From positions 1-12,512 of the forward strand of contig CALJMB010000018.1 of assembly GCA_937982515.1 (NCBI GenBank): a DNA stretch of 12,512 nucleotides, given 5' to 3'. A program made the position numbers and the translations under genes. The stretch comes from an uncultured Balneolaceae bacterium (GTDB lineage Bacteria > Bacteroidota > Rhodothermia > Balneolales > Balneolaceae). The notes below the pieces were generated by a model. The model worked only from the letters and a program-made list of their open reading frames with translations. It searched no databases and was not told the origin of the DNA. This document shows positions 1-7,586 of the stretch, in pieces (the first letter of the stretch is position 1; every line of letters starts with the position of its first letter).

Positions 1-268
1 CCATTCTGACTCCTGAATCCGGAATTCTGAATTCAGAGGCAAGAATTTCTTCTCGGCCCGGGAGCTGGTAAATTGGAGGATGAAAATACAGCGCCGTCCG
101 CATTTTCCTCCTCTGTTTTCGTTCTTCCATCCCTCTGATTACTATAGATTTAAAAAAATGGTTGTATAAACTTTGATGAAATCATATATTTCAAATGATT
201 TCTTCTAATAACTAAATAAATGTCATTTATTTGATAAAAAAGCTACAGATAATACATTATACATATTT
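1..268. other. Non-coding leader upstream of the sugar transferase
   Basis: No credible gene is visible here. Bases 20-38 carry a short repeat (cggaattctgaattcagag) that recurs with a 7-nt insertion at 1204-1229. Bases 75-111 can form an imperfect hairpin (ggagg/cctcc, then aaaat/atttt after a 3-nt bulge). It is followed by a pyrimidine-rich stretch and might be the end of an upstream + strand transcript, but it is weak. From about 140 to 268 the sequence is strongly AT-rich, as is common for the promoter region of a surface-polysaccharide locus. I cannot assign -35/-10 or Bacteroidota-type -33/-7 boxes with confidence. Confidence 0.5.
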
Positions 269-1024
269 ATGAGAGGTAATACAGGCCGAATTCCGTTAGA
301 TCATAACGTACATGATATAACGGTTCGAGAAAGTTTTGTACATGAACTAGTAATTCATCAGCAAAGCCCCGGAAAAGAGAAAAAAGAACGAGAACGAGCG
401 CGATTTTACGTACTCTCCAGGAAACAGTATGCCGCCAAGCGGGTGTTGGATCTAGGGATAGGATTTTTTGGGCTTCTCGCGTTTGTTTTACTCTATCCAT
501 TCGTTGCACTGGGAATAAAGCTGTCTTCTCGCGGCCCTGTACTCTTCAAACAGCAGCGCACCGGCCGGAACGGGCACTCCTTCACATGCTATAAATTCCG
601 TACCATGCATCTGGTACAACGAAAAACAAAAGGTAATGAACCGGATATAACCCGCGTTGGTGACTGCAGAATCTTTGCTTTCGGTAAACTATTACGCAAA
701 CTAAACCTGGATGAGCTTCCCCAGATTATCAACGTATTTAAGGGCAACATGAGCTTGGTCGGCCCGCGTCCTTATCCCGTTAAAGAGTGCGCCTACTGGA
801 ACTCCACCTTCAACGATTTTTTCTACCGGTATACTATTCAGCCTGGTATCACCGGCCTGGCACAGGCCAGGGGGTACCGCGGTGGCACCCTTAATGAGGA
901 GCACATGAGAAAACGGCTTGATTACGATTTGATCTACGTTAAAAAATGCTCCATGCTGCTCGACCTGAAAATTATTGGCAAGACCCTTATGCAGATGATT
1001 CATCTTAAAACCAATGGACACTGA
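269..1024 (+). CDS. Undecaprenyl-phosphate sugar-1-phosphate transferase (initiating enzyme)
   Basis: Predicted 251-aa bacterial sugar transferase of the PglC/ExoY/WcaJ catalytic family. Such enzymes move a hexose- or HexNAc-1-phosphate from a UDP-sugar onto undecaprenyl phosphate at the inner membrane, which starts a polysaccharide repeat unit. Visible are one hydrophobic re-entrant/membrane segment (about residues 59-82), KFRTM (109-113), the catalytic Asp-Glu pair in LDELPQ (148-149), the SLVGPRP block (162-168) and QPGITG (191-196). It is the short form without the multi-membrane N-terminal domain of WbaP/WcaJ. About 50 polar, charged residues precede the catalytic domain. The ATG at 269 has no clear ribosome binding site, so translation could start further in. 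Sugar specificity cannot be read from the sequence. The dehydrogenase that follows at 1360 fits a polysaccharide locus. Confidence 0.92.
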   Translation: MRGNTGRIPLDHNVHDITVRESFVHELVIHQQSPGKEKKERERARFYVLSRKQYAAKRVLDLGIGFFGLLAFVLLYPFVALGIKLSSRGPVLFKQQRTGRNGHSFTCYKFRTMHLVQRKTKGNEPDITRVGDCRIFAFGKLLRKLNLDELPQIINVFKGNMSLVGPRPYPVKECAYWNSTFNDFFYRYTIQPGITGLAQARGYRGGTLNEEHMRKRLDYDLIYVKKCSMLLDLKIIGKTLMQMIHLKTNGH

Positions 1025-1359
1025 TCAAGATGAGAAGGTAGTGATCAGTAAGCAGTAGCGGTATGCAGCCGTACCCTGCGCAAGACGTCTCCCCTCTATT
1101 GGAGGGGAACAAGGGGTGGGTTCGAGAGGGCAGCGAATAGTAGTGGTGATGAGCCACGAGCTTTGAGCCTTGAGTGAGGACAGAGGCTGCCGTGGGCATT
1201 ATTCGGAATTCTGATTTCTGCATTCAGAGTTCTCCGCTACCGTATCTGGTGATTCAGAAATGGAAAAATCAGGAATTGAGGCTTGAAATTTACTATCATC
1301 GCCTTAACTTCCGCACATCCGGAACATAATTTTCAAAATACAGGAGTGACTTTAGGTCT
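1025..1359. other. Repeat-rich intergenic region between sugar transferase and dehydrogenase
   Basis: 335 bases without a supported gene. It holds a 7-bp GC-rich hairpin at 1090-1108 (tcccctc / gagggga), degenerate tandem words such as gagctttgagccttgag near 1158-1174, and the second copy of the cggaattctga...attcagag repeat at 1204-1229. Such words are typical of extragenic repeat families. The last 20 bases before the next gene carry a ribosome binding site (caggag at 1341-1346), rather far (13 nt) from the ATG at 1360. No promoter is assigned. Confidence 0.5.
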
Positions 1360-2685
1360 ATGAAAGATGAATCGCTTAAAAAGATACATGAAAGAAATTA
1401 TACTGTAGGCGTGGTGGGACTAGGCTATGTGGGTCTGCCGCTGCTGTGGACCTTCCACAAACAGGGGTTTCCGGTGCTGGGCTTTGACATCGACCAGGCC
1501 AAAATCGATTGTCTTAAAGAAGGGACCCCCTACATTAAACACTTGGGCGAGGAGATGATGGGGGTGCTCTCCCGGAGTGAACGCTGTGATGCTACCACTG
1601 ATTTTGAACGCCTCTCTGAAGCTGATGCGATACTGATGTGCGTACCGACACCATTGGACTCCCATCGCGAGCCGGACATGCGTTTTGTTGAGCAGACTTC
1701 CCATACGGTAGCCGATAACTTGCGCCGGGGTCAACTGGTTATACTGGAGTCTACAACGTGGCCCGGTACCACTGAGGAGCTGATCATTCCCATCCTGGAG
1801 AAAGAGTCGGGACTGAGTGTGGGAAGCGACTTTTTTGTAGCCTACAGCCCCGAGCGGGAAGACCCCGGTAACGCCGACTTCAATACCGCGGGGATTCCCA
1901 AGGTAGTCGGGGCCAACAGTCCTGAGGCTCTGGAGCTGGCACAGGCTCTGTACGACAGTGCCATTGTCCGCACCGTGCCGGTCAGCGATACTCGTACGGC
2001 AGAGGCGGTCAAGCTTACTGAGAATATTTTCCGTTCTGTTAACATTGCCCTGGTTAACGAGCTGAAAGTGGTCTACGAACGGATGGACATCGATGTGCAC
2101 GAGGTGCTTGAGGCGGCTGCCACCAAGCCGTTCGGGTTCATGAAGTTCACCCCGGGCCCGGGCCTGGGCGGGCACTGTATTCCCATTGATCCGTTTTATC
2201 TGACCTGGAAGGCGCGTGAGTTCGGTATTAATACCCGTTTCATTGAGCTGTCGGGAGAGGTTAATACCGCCATGCCGCAGTATGTGGTTGACCGTGTGTT
2301 GAAGGCGCTCAATACCCGCAAAAAGTCGCTCAACGGCAGCAAGGTGTTGGTGGTAGGGTTGGCTTACAAGCCGGACGTGGACGATGTGCGGGAGTCGCCT
2401 TCTTTTGTGTTGATGGACTTGCTGGACAGCTACGGAGCACAGGTAGATTACTACGATCCCCACGTATCGGTTATTGGCGAAACCAGGGAGCACGCTCACT
2501 GGGCGGGTAAAGCCAGTGTAGGCTGGAACAGTGAGACCATTGCCGGCTACGATGCGCTCATCATCGCTACCAACCATTCCGAGATCGACTATGGAGAAAT
2601 AGAGGAATGGGCCGACCTGATCATCGATACGCGTAATGCTATGAAGATCAATGGCGTTCAGACAGATAAGGTCTGGAAGGCATAA
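1360..2685 (+). CDS. wbpA: UDP-N-acetyl-D-glucosamine 6-dehydrogenase (WbpA type)
   Basis: 441-aa NAD-dependent nucleotide-sugar dehydrogenase of the UDP-glucose/UDP-GlcNAc dehydrogenase family, expected in the cytoplasm. It oxidises C6 of the UDP-sugar in two steps to the uronic acid. Seen: Rossmann motif GLGYVG with Gly20/22/25; ESTTWPGTT (130-138), the NAD-domain part of the active site; AYSPEREDPGN (161-171); AEAVKLTEN (214-222); and the catalytic Cys273 in GGHCIPIDPFYLTWKARE. The C-terminal UDP-binding domain begins around GSKVLVVGLAYK (326-337) and includes VDDVRESP (340-347). The TKPFGFM...PGPGLGGHCIPIDPFYLTWK pattern matches the WbpA (UDP-GlcNAc) group better than TviB, WecC or UDP-glucose dehydrogenases, so the likely product is UDP-GlcNAcA. 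Substrate choice is an inference from motif style. Length is normal and the frame intact. Confidence 0.93.
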   Translation: MKDESLKKIHERNYTVGVVGLGYVGLPLLWTFHKQGFPVLGFDIDQAKIDCLKEGTPYIKHLGEEMMGVLSRSERCDATTDFERLSEADAILMCVPTPLDSHREPDMRFVEQTSHTVADNLRRGQLVILESTTWPGTTEELIIPILEKESGLSVGSDFFVAYSPEREDPGNADFNTAGIPKVVGANSPEALELAQALYDSAIVRTVPVSDTRTAEAVKLTENIFRSVNIALVNELKVVYERMDIDVHEVLEAAATKPFGFMKFTPGPGLGGHCIPIDPFYLTWKAREFGINTRFIELSGEVNTAMPQYVVDRVLKALNTRKKSLNGSKVLVVGLAYKPDVDDVRESPSFVLMDLLDSYGAQVDYYDPHVSVIGETREHAHWAGKASVGWNSETIAGYDALIIATNHSEIDYGEIEEWADLIIDTRNAMKINGVQTDKVWKA

Positions 2686-3034
2686 TGGCGACGGATAAGC
2701 TGCTCCCGTAGTGGGTCAGGTTCTTCCCCTCCAGCTCGTAATGTTAGCTACGATAGAAACCACTAAATTCGATTGGTAAAATCTGTAACCATGAAAACAC
2801 TACGGACACGGGAGTATGTAGTACTTTCCGTGTTTTTGTGGTTGCCATTGCTTACCAGATTTAATGGCGGTTACACTAAAAGAATACTTCCGGTCTCCTC
2901 TACATCCTTTGTGCAGTTTTTTGGCATAGACTATCTGCAATCCCGCCACTGCCACTGACTACCGGTCTCCCTTTTTCCCTTAAAAATCAGTACGTTTACA
3001 GAAAAGAACTGCACACACAACAATAGCGACAGAC
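2686..3034. other. Intergenic region before rfbA, no convincing gene
   Basis: 349 bases separate the dehydrogenase from rfbA. A 61-codon open frame (2773-2958) begins without a ribosome binding site and resembles no family I know, so I do not call it. A possible weak terminator lies at 2806-2837. The 5' flank of rfbA has no strong Shine-Dalgarno sequence. No known regulatory element such as JUMPstart/ops was seen. Confidence 0.5.
2806..2837 (+). terminator. Possible weak intrinsic terminator after the dehydrogenase gene
   Basis: Six perfect pairs (acacgg 2806-2811 with ccgtgt 2828-2833), a small internal loop and four more pairs (agta/tact) form a hairpin that runs straight into five T residues (2833-2837). 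It sits about 120 bp past the dehydrogenase stop. The short stem makes it tentative. Confidence 0.3.
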
Positions 3035-3928
3035 ATGAAAGGAATAATTCTGGCAGGGGGCGAGGGTACACGACTCCATCCGTCGACACTGGTAGTGAGC
3101 AAGCAGTTGTTGCCAGTGTACGATAAACCGATGATTTACTATCCGTTGTCTACGTTAATGCTGGCGGATATCCGGGATATACTGGTTATATCTACGCCAA
3201 AGGATCTGCCCCGCTTCCGTGAACTTCTCGGCGATGGCAGCCGGTGGGGGCTTTCGCTCAGTTACGCCGAACAGCCCAGGCCCGAAGGACTGGCTCAGGC
3301 ATTCATCATAGGAAAAGATTTTATAGGCGAAGATAAGGCTGCTCTTATTTTGGGCGATAACATCTTTTACGGACAGGGATTTTCTACAAAGCTTCAACGG
3401 GCGGTGCGAATGGAAAAGGGAGCCACGGTATTCGGCTATTATGTGCAGGACCCGGAGAGATATGGCGTGGTAGAGTTCGATTCCGGGGGAAAGGTATTGA
3501 GCCTGGAAGAAAAGCCGGAGATTCCCAAATCAAACTACGCGGTTGCCGGGCTTTATTTTTACGACAGTAACGTTGTGCAGTATGCCAATTCGCTGAAACC
3601 ATCAGGCAGGGGAGAGCTGGAGATCACCGACCTGAACCGTATTTACCTGGAGCGGAATGAATTGACTGTGGAGATTATGGGAAGGGGAACAGCCTGGCTC
3701 GATACCGGTACCCACGATTCCATGTTACAGGCTTCCAACTTTGTGCAGACGATTGAAGCGCGGCAGGGGCTCAAAATCTCTTGCCCCGAAGAAATTGCCT
3801 GGCGCATGGGTTTCATCAGCGATGCCCAACTGGAAAGATTAGCGCATCCCCTGCAGAAGAGCGGTTACGGCGGATACTTGCTTAACCTGTTGAAAAGGAA
3901 AATAGAGAGGGCGGATAGCGATGAGTAG
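3035..3928 (+). CDS. rfbA: Glucose-1-phosphate thymidylyltransferase
   Basis: 297-aa RfbA/RmlA. It joins dTTP and glucose-1-phosphate to give dTDP-glucose plus pyrophosphate, the first step towards dTDP-rhamnose and other dTDP-deoxysugars. Seen: nucleotidyl-transferase signature AGGEGTRLHP (7-16, usual form GGxGTRLxP), the KQLLPVYDKPMIYYPLS block (23-39), PRPEGLAQAF (81-90), ILGDNIFYG (105-113, metal-binding Asp108), EEKP (158-161), GRGELEITDLN (191-201) and WLDTGTHDS (221-229). Full length with a typical C-terminal helical tail. The dTDP-glucose dehydratase, epimerase and reductase that normally accompany it (rfbBCD) are not in this window, so the dTDP-sugar pathway must be completed elsewhere. 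Start chosen at the ATG giving MKGIILAGG, the family's usual N-terminus. Confidence 0.96.
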   Translation: MKGIILAGGEGTRLHPSTLVVSKQLLPVYDKPMIYYPLSTLMLADIRDILVISTPKDLPRFRELLGDGSRWGLSLSYAEQPRPEGLAQAFIIGKDFIGEDKAALILGDNIFYGQGFSTKLQRAVRMEKGATVFGYYVQDPERYGVVEFDSGGKVLSLEEKPEIPKSNYAVAGLYFYDSNVVQYANSLKPSGRGELEITDLNRIYLERNELTVEIMGRGTAWLDTGTHDSMLQASNFVQTIEARQGLKISCPEEIAWRMGFISDAQLERLAHPLQKSGYGGYLLNLLKRKIERADSDE

Positions 3929-4053
3929 TGAAAAATAAATAGGCTAAAATTAATTTATATTATTCTGAATCTATTTGTAATTTGTCCATTTCAACGTGCA
4001 ATCTGGATTGAGGGTGCAACGTGACAAGATAATAGCTACAAATACACAACAGA

Positions 4054-6441
4054 ATGGCTTTTAACGACGAGAACAAATCTTGGGGCAACGGGTACAGCCA
4101 CAATGGTTCCGGGATTGGAGGCGAATACGGAGTTCCGAAAAACGGAAAAAGCCCGGCTGCCGACCCGGATGAAATTGATCTCAAACAACTTTTTTTTACG
4201 CTCTGGAACCACCGGTGGATCATTGTAAGTTCCGTCTTGTTTTGCAGTATCTTGGCAGGTGTTATTGCGTACAACATGACCCCCATTTTCCGTAGTGAAG
4301 GCTCTATGCTTATTACTGAATCTTCCGGGCAATCGGCGTTGGCAGGAAGTGATCTCGGAAGCCTGCTGAGCAGCACTTATGGTGTGGGTATAGGGAGCAC
4401 CGTTGCCAATGAATTGCAAGTGCTGCGCTCGCGCAAACTCTCCTACGAGTTGGCCGACACGCTGATAGAACACCGCCTGATGACAAACGGCAGGCAATTC
4501 CCCGTACTCTGGAGAAGTTATCCGGAAGATTCTATGATAACCAGCCGCGATACCGTTGCCATGCGGCTGCGCAACAACCTGGAATTTAACCAGGTAGATC
4601 GCGAAGCCGATCTCATTCGCATCTCATACGAAAGCCCTTCACCTCTGGAGGCCTCCTTTGTTGTAAATCAGAGCATGTCTATCTACTCTGAAATTTCTAC
4701 CCGGCAGAACCGGATGTCAGCCAATTCAGCTGTGGCTTTTCTGAAGAAAGAGCGGGAGCACATCGAAGAGCGGCTTGTGAACGTAGAAGAGCGGCTGCGC
4801 GAGTTTATGAATGAGCATAGGCTGGTACAAGTGGATGCACAGACCGAAGAGCTGATCAAACAGATGGCTACGCTTGAAAGTGCACGGCAGGAGGCCCGCG
4901 TAAAGTTGGTAGCGGTAAATTCAGCCATCGGTCAGTATAACGAGCGGATGAACGGTATTATGCCTGGACTGGCACAGCAGTATGCCGATGCTATCGGGCC
5001 TAATATGGCACGGCTGCAGTACCAGCTTGCGGAACACGAGATAGAAAAGATGCGTTTGCTGGCAAACAACCCCAAGCTGGAAGACAGCCCCAACCCCCCG
5101 CACAAACTGGTGGAACTGAACCAGAAGATCGATCTTTACAAGGAGCGCATTAAGGAACTGACGCAGAAACTGATGGAACAAAGCGATCAGTATTTAGGCT
5201 TTCTGGGGGGAACGGGTGGAAATATAGCCGAAAACATTACTGAGTTGAATCAGAAACTCATTGAACTGCAGGTAGAGGAGAAGCAGTATCAGGCCCAGGT
5301 AGATGTACTGACGGAGCAACTCGCAGAGCAGGAGCGCTTCTTTACAAATCTGCCAGACAATATGATTGAACTGGCCCGGCTGCAGCGGGATGCAACCATC
5401 AGCGAAGAGCTATACCTGACTGTATCAAAGCAGTACGCGGAGATGGCCCTGTGGGAACAGACGCAATTCGGCCTGGGTCGGACAATTGACACAGGTTTTA
5501 TACCTGAAGAACCTATAGCGCCTAACAAACCACTGTTTGTGTTGGTGGGTTTCATACTGGGAGGCATAGCCGGAGTCGGATATGTGCTGGTAAGAACCGG
5601 ATTCAACACTACCATCGATGGAGTTGATAAGCTTAAAAAGCTACACCATTCTCTGCTGGCTGTTATCCCCGTGCTGGACGACAAGCGCTTCAGAACTACT
5701 GTACCCAAGGGGGAAACGATGATGGTACATGGAAAAGAGGTAACAGCTAAACTGGTTACACTGGTTGATTCCATATCACCCGCTTCCGAAGCATTCCGCC
5801 GCCTGCAGAATAATATTGTCTACGCTCATCCGGGGAAAAGACTTAAGACGATTATGATCACCAGCTCCACTCAGGGAGAAGGGAAATCCACTACCTGTGC
5901 CAACCTCGCTGTGAGTCTCTCGGAAATGGGCAAAGAGGTACTTATTATGGATCTGGACTTAAGACGACCAAATATGCATAATCTGCTCGGCCTGCGGCAG
6001 TCGCCGGGCATATTTGACGTGCTTTTTGATAATATGCCATTTCAGGAAGCCGTTCAGCCTACGGTTATTCAGGGCGTAGATCTACTCTCTGCCGGCAAGC
6101 GTCCGCCTAATCCTCCTGCCGTGTTACAGAGCGAGGCTCTTAAACGAGTTATCGATTCTGTCAAGGAACACTACGATTTTGTGCTAATCGATACGGCGCC
6201 CTTTGGCATCATCACGGATGCGGCGTCTCTCGCCGAATCCGTAGACGGCGCGGTAGTGGTAGCCCGGTTTAACGTGGCAGATGAAGAGCAGTTAAACCAT
6301 ACGCTGACCAGCCTGCAAACTATACATGCCCATGTGCTTGGCGTTGTGCTGACGGCCTTTGACTACAGCAAAAGCAACGATGGCTATGGTAGCCGGTATT
6401 ACAGACAAACCTACGAAGATTACAGGTCGTATGAGCGTTGA
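4054..6441 (+). CDS. wzc: Wzc-type polysaccharide co-polymerase / BY-kinase
   Basis: 795-aa inner-membrane protein that pairs a Wzz-like chain-length domain with a cytoplasmic bacterial tyrosine (BY) autokinase controlling capsule/exopolysaccharide polymerisation and export. Layout: polar Gly/Asn-rich cytosolic N-terminus (1-45); membrane segment 1 (about 54-75); large periplasmic region (about 76-490) with long coiled-coil stretches (about 225-290, 320-380, 395-430); membrane segment 2 (about 493-514) preceded by the proline-rich PEEPIAPNKP typical of Wzz; kinase domain (about 575-770). Kinase motifs are Walker A SSTQGEGKST (604-613), Walker A' LIMDLDLRRP (630-639) and Walker B FVLIDTAP (709-716). 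The tail after residue 770 has seven tyrosines (771, 778, 782, 783, 787, 790, 793), the expected autophosphorylation cluster. No phosphatase (Wzb or PHP type) lies nearby; the SLBB protein that follows is its only export-related neighbour. Confidence 0.95.
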   Translation: MAFNDENKSWGNGYSHNGSGIGGEYGVPKNGKSPAADPDEIDLKQLFFTLWNHRWIIVSSVLFCSILAGVIAYNMTPIFRSEGSMLITESSGQSALAGSDLGSLLSSTYGVGIGSTVANELQVLRSRKLSYELADTLIEHRLMTNGRQFPVLWRSYPEDSMITSRDTVAMRLRNNLEFNQVDREADLIRISYESPSPLEASFVVNQSMSIYSEISTRQNRMSANSAVAFLKKEREHIEERLVNVEERLREFMNEHRLVQVDAQTEELIKQMATLESARQEARVKLVAVNSAIGQYNERMNGIMPGLAQQYADAIGPNMARLQYQLAEHEIEKMRLLANNPKLEDSPNPPHKLVELNQKIDLYKERIKELTQKLMEQSDQYLGFLGGTGGNIAENITELNQKLIELQVEEKQYQAQVDVLTEQLAEQERFFTNLPDNMIELARLQRDATISEELYLTVSKQYAEMALWEQTQFGLGRTIDTGFIPEEPIAPNKPLFVLVGFILGGIAGVGYVLVRTGFNTTIDGVDKLKKLHHSLLAVIPVLDDKRFRTTVPKGETMMVHGKEVTAKLVTLVDSISPASEAFRRLQNNIVYAHPGKRLKTIMITSSTQGEGKSTTCANLAVSLSEMGKEVLIMDLDLRRPNMHNLLGLRQSPGIFDVLFDNMPFQEAVQPTVIQGVDLLSAGKRPPNPPAVLQSEALKRVIDSVKEHYDFVLIDTAPFGIITDAASLAESVDGAVVVARFNVADEEQLNHTLTSLQTIHAHVLGVVLTAFDYSKSNDGYGSRYYRQTYEDYRSYER

Positions 6442-6584
6442 CGCCAGGCGGGAGAACGTTAGGGGCATATCATGCCCCAAGGCCGGGGATAGCGGATCCC
6501 TTACCGCAAACAACCAGAGCTTTAGCCCTTCTCTGGTTCTAAAAGAGCTAAAGCTCTGCTGATTGGAATGTCAATGCCTGCAAT

Positions 6585-6604
6585 CCCCGGCTTAAAAGCC
6601 GGGG
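6585..6604. repeat. Perfect 9-bp GC-rich hairpin
   Basis: ccccggctt and aagccgggg are exact inverse copies around a 2-nt spacer. The left arm can instead pair with gccggggat at 6482-6490, enclosing the whole 6482-6591 block in a larger fold. No T-tract follows, so a classic intrinsic terminator is unlikely. Confidence 0.75.
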
Positions 6605-6635
6605 CAATTGACTTGTTCGTATCATGGCTATTTCG

Positions 6636-6674
6636 GTTCACCCTTAAATCCTTTTTAAGGATTTAAGGGTGAAC
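6636..6674. repeat. Perfect 18-bp inverted repeat with 3-nt loop
   Basis: gttcacccttaaatcctt pairs with its exact inverse copy around a loop of three T residues. It is the longest uninterrupted short-loop stem in this half of the window. It lies about 70 bp upstream of the SLBB start and could act as an mRNA stabiliser, a transcription barrier or an extragenic palindrome. Function is not known. Confidence 0.8.
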
Positions 6675-6745
6675 ACAACCAACCGACAGATTACTAATTG
6701 CAATACATTCTAAAAAAGACTGATTAAGATAAAGAGTTGACTGAC

Positions 6746-7360
6746 ATGAGAACATCTTCAAGACTTAGCCGCCTATATACTTTTATGAAGGGGTATCAAT
6801 CATGTAGGGCCGGTATTGGAATCATCAGGAAAGGAATAGTGGCGATGCTGCTGTTATCGGGCTTCATAGCTACCGAGGCCGCCGCGCAGATCGACCAGCG
6901 CATGCAGTTGCAGTACAGCCAGCAGTTTCGACTGGGAGATCGCATCATAAGGGTGGCCGAATCAGGGGAACTGGCCGATACCGTCAACGTATGGGGAGAT
7001 GTAAATAGCCCCGGGCGTTACCTCGTGCCTAAAGGCACTTCGCTTCCGGAACTCATCTCCTACAGCTTCGGTCCGCAAACCATACGCAACAATGAATCGC
7101 AGCTGGACTGGTCCAAGATGAGAGTAGAGATCAACATATCCCAATATAGCCTGGATCGGGGAATGGAAGAAATTACCAGCTTCGAGTATCGTTTTAATGA
7201 ACCTTTACCGGATGGTATGCGGGAATTTGAGTTAAGCAATGACCAGGTAGTAGCCATACAAGTAAAACGCCGTCCTGCCTTTGTAGACTACGTACGCGTT
7301 ATCGCCCCCGTCATATCCAGTGTGGCGACGGGATTCCTGATTATTGAACGGTTGAGATGA
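6746..7360 (+). CDS. Small secreted SLBB-domain protein, polysaccharide-export associated
   Basis: 204-aa predicted periplasmic or envelope protein. A basic stretch (IIRKG) and hydrophobic core IVAMLLLSGFIA (about 31-42) followed by TEAAAQ form a signal peptide, with likely cleavage near residue 47. The mature part has one soluble-ligand-binding beta-grasp (SLBB)-like module: VNVWGDVNSPGRYLVPKGTS then LPELI (about 80-104), the pattern seen in Wza-type outer-membrane export proteins. The N-terminal Poly_export domain and the lipobox of Wza are missing. The C-terminus (about 179-201) is hydrophobic, starting at AFVDYVRVIAPV, and may touch the membrane. Position right after the BY-kinase supports a role in export. 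I chose the ATG at 6746 (aaagag 9 nt upstream); an in-frame TTG at 6737 and an ATG at 6785 are alternatives. Exact function is unknown. Confidence 0.78.
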   Translation: MRTSSRLSRLYTFMKGYQSCRAGIGIIRKGIVAMLLLSGFIATEAAAQIDQRMQLQYSQQFRLGDRIIRVAESGELADTVNVWGDVNSPGRYLVPKGTSLPELISYSFGPQTIRNNESQLDWSKMRVEINISQYSLDRGMEEITSFEYRFNEPLPDGMREFELSNDQVVAIQVKRRPAFVDYVRVIAPVISSVATGFLIIERLR

Positions 7361-7412
7361 TTTTAGGATCTTGTGCCGCTAATATCCTGTGGTTTCTGTA
7401 AAACGCCGATGT

Positions 7413-7487
7413 CACGGATAGAGCCGATAAGCACAGATGTATATAATTATCTGCGAAAATCCGCCCTATCCGCCGTATCCGTGTTCC
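7413..7487. repeat. Degenerate inverted-repeat element, copy 1
   Basis: An imperfect inverted repeat whose outer ends are cacggata and tatccgtg and whose centre is cagat...atctgcg. Its right arm (7448-7487) aligns without gaps to the right arm of the element at 9048-9087, 31 of 40 bases matching by eye. This copy looks decayed: the left arm is about 10 nt shorter than the right. A possible ATG at 7437 inside it is in frame with the amidohydrolase but is not the likely start. Confidence 0.65.
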
Positions 7488-7574
7488 CTTTTGCGCCGTA
7501 ATTGCCTGCCTTGCACCCGACCTGCCTGGAAACTATATTCCCTGAGATGTGAACTCTCATACCCACTAAACAGA

Positions 7575-7583
7575 AGAGGTGAT
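7575..7583 (+). promoter_or_regulatory. Strong ribosome binding site fixing the amidohydrolase start
   Basis: agaggtgat is an almost ideal Shine-Dalgarno sequence. Its gagg core is 7 nt before the ATG at 7587. It is the clearest ribosome binding site in the window and rules against the upstream in-frame ATG at 7437. Confidence 0.85.
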
Positions 7584-7586
7584 TCC

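Larger units (their letters stand above)
6442..6745. other. Structured intergenic region with stacked inverted repeats
   Basis: About 300 bases between the kinase and the SLBB gene, dense in palindromes. In order: a 7-bp hairpin at 6462-6478 (ggggcat / atgcccc); gccggggat (6482-6490) complementary to atccccggc (6583-6591); accagag/ctctggt (6513-6519 / 6531-6537), which competes with an 11-bp stem 6516-6526 / 6547-6557; a 9-bp stem at 6585-6604; and an 18-bp perfect stem at 6636-6674. None is followed by a clear T-tract on the + strand. It looks like extragenic repeat DNA and may also end or stabilise the kinase transcript. Confidence 0.6.

Noticed and set aside
1420..2577. 385-codon open frame on the - strand
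   Set aside because: It lies opposite the clear dehydrogenase gene, has no ribosome binding site or recognisable motif, and is explained by codon composition of the real gene.
2773..2958. 61-codon + strand open frame between the dehydrogenase and rfbA
   Set aside because: No ribosome binding site, no family resemblance, and it contains a possible hairpin; not supportable as a gene.
3992..4023. Direct repeat caacgtg (3992-3998, 4017-4023) before the BY-kinase
   Set aside because: Only 7 bp, two copies; expected by chance at this scale.
7437..7586. Upstream extension of the amidohydrolase to an ATG at 7437
   Set aside because: The ATG sits in a repeat element without a ribosome binding site; the ATG at 7587 has a near-perfect one and begins a proper lipoprotein signal.
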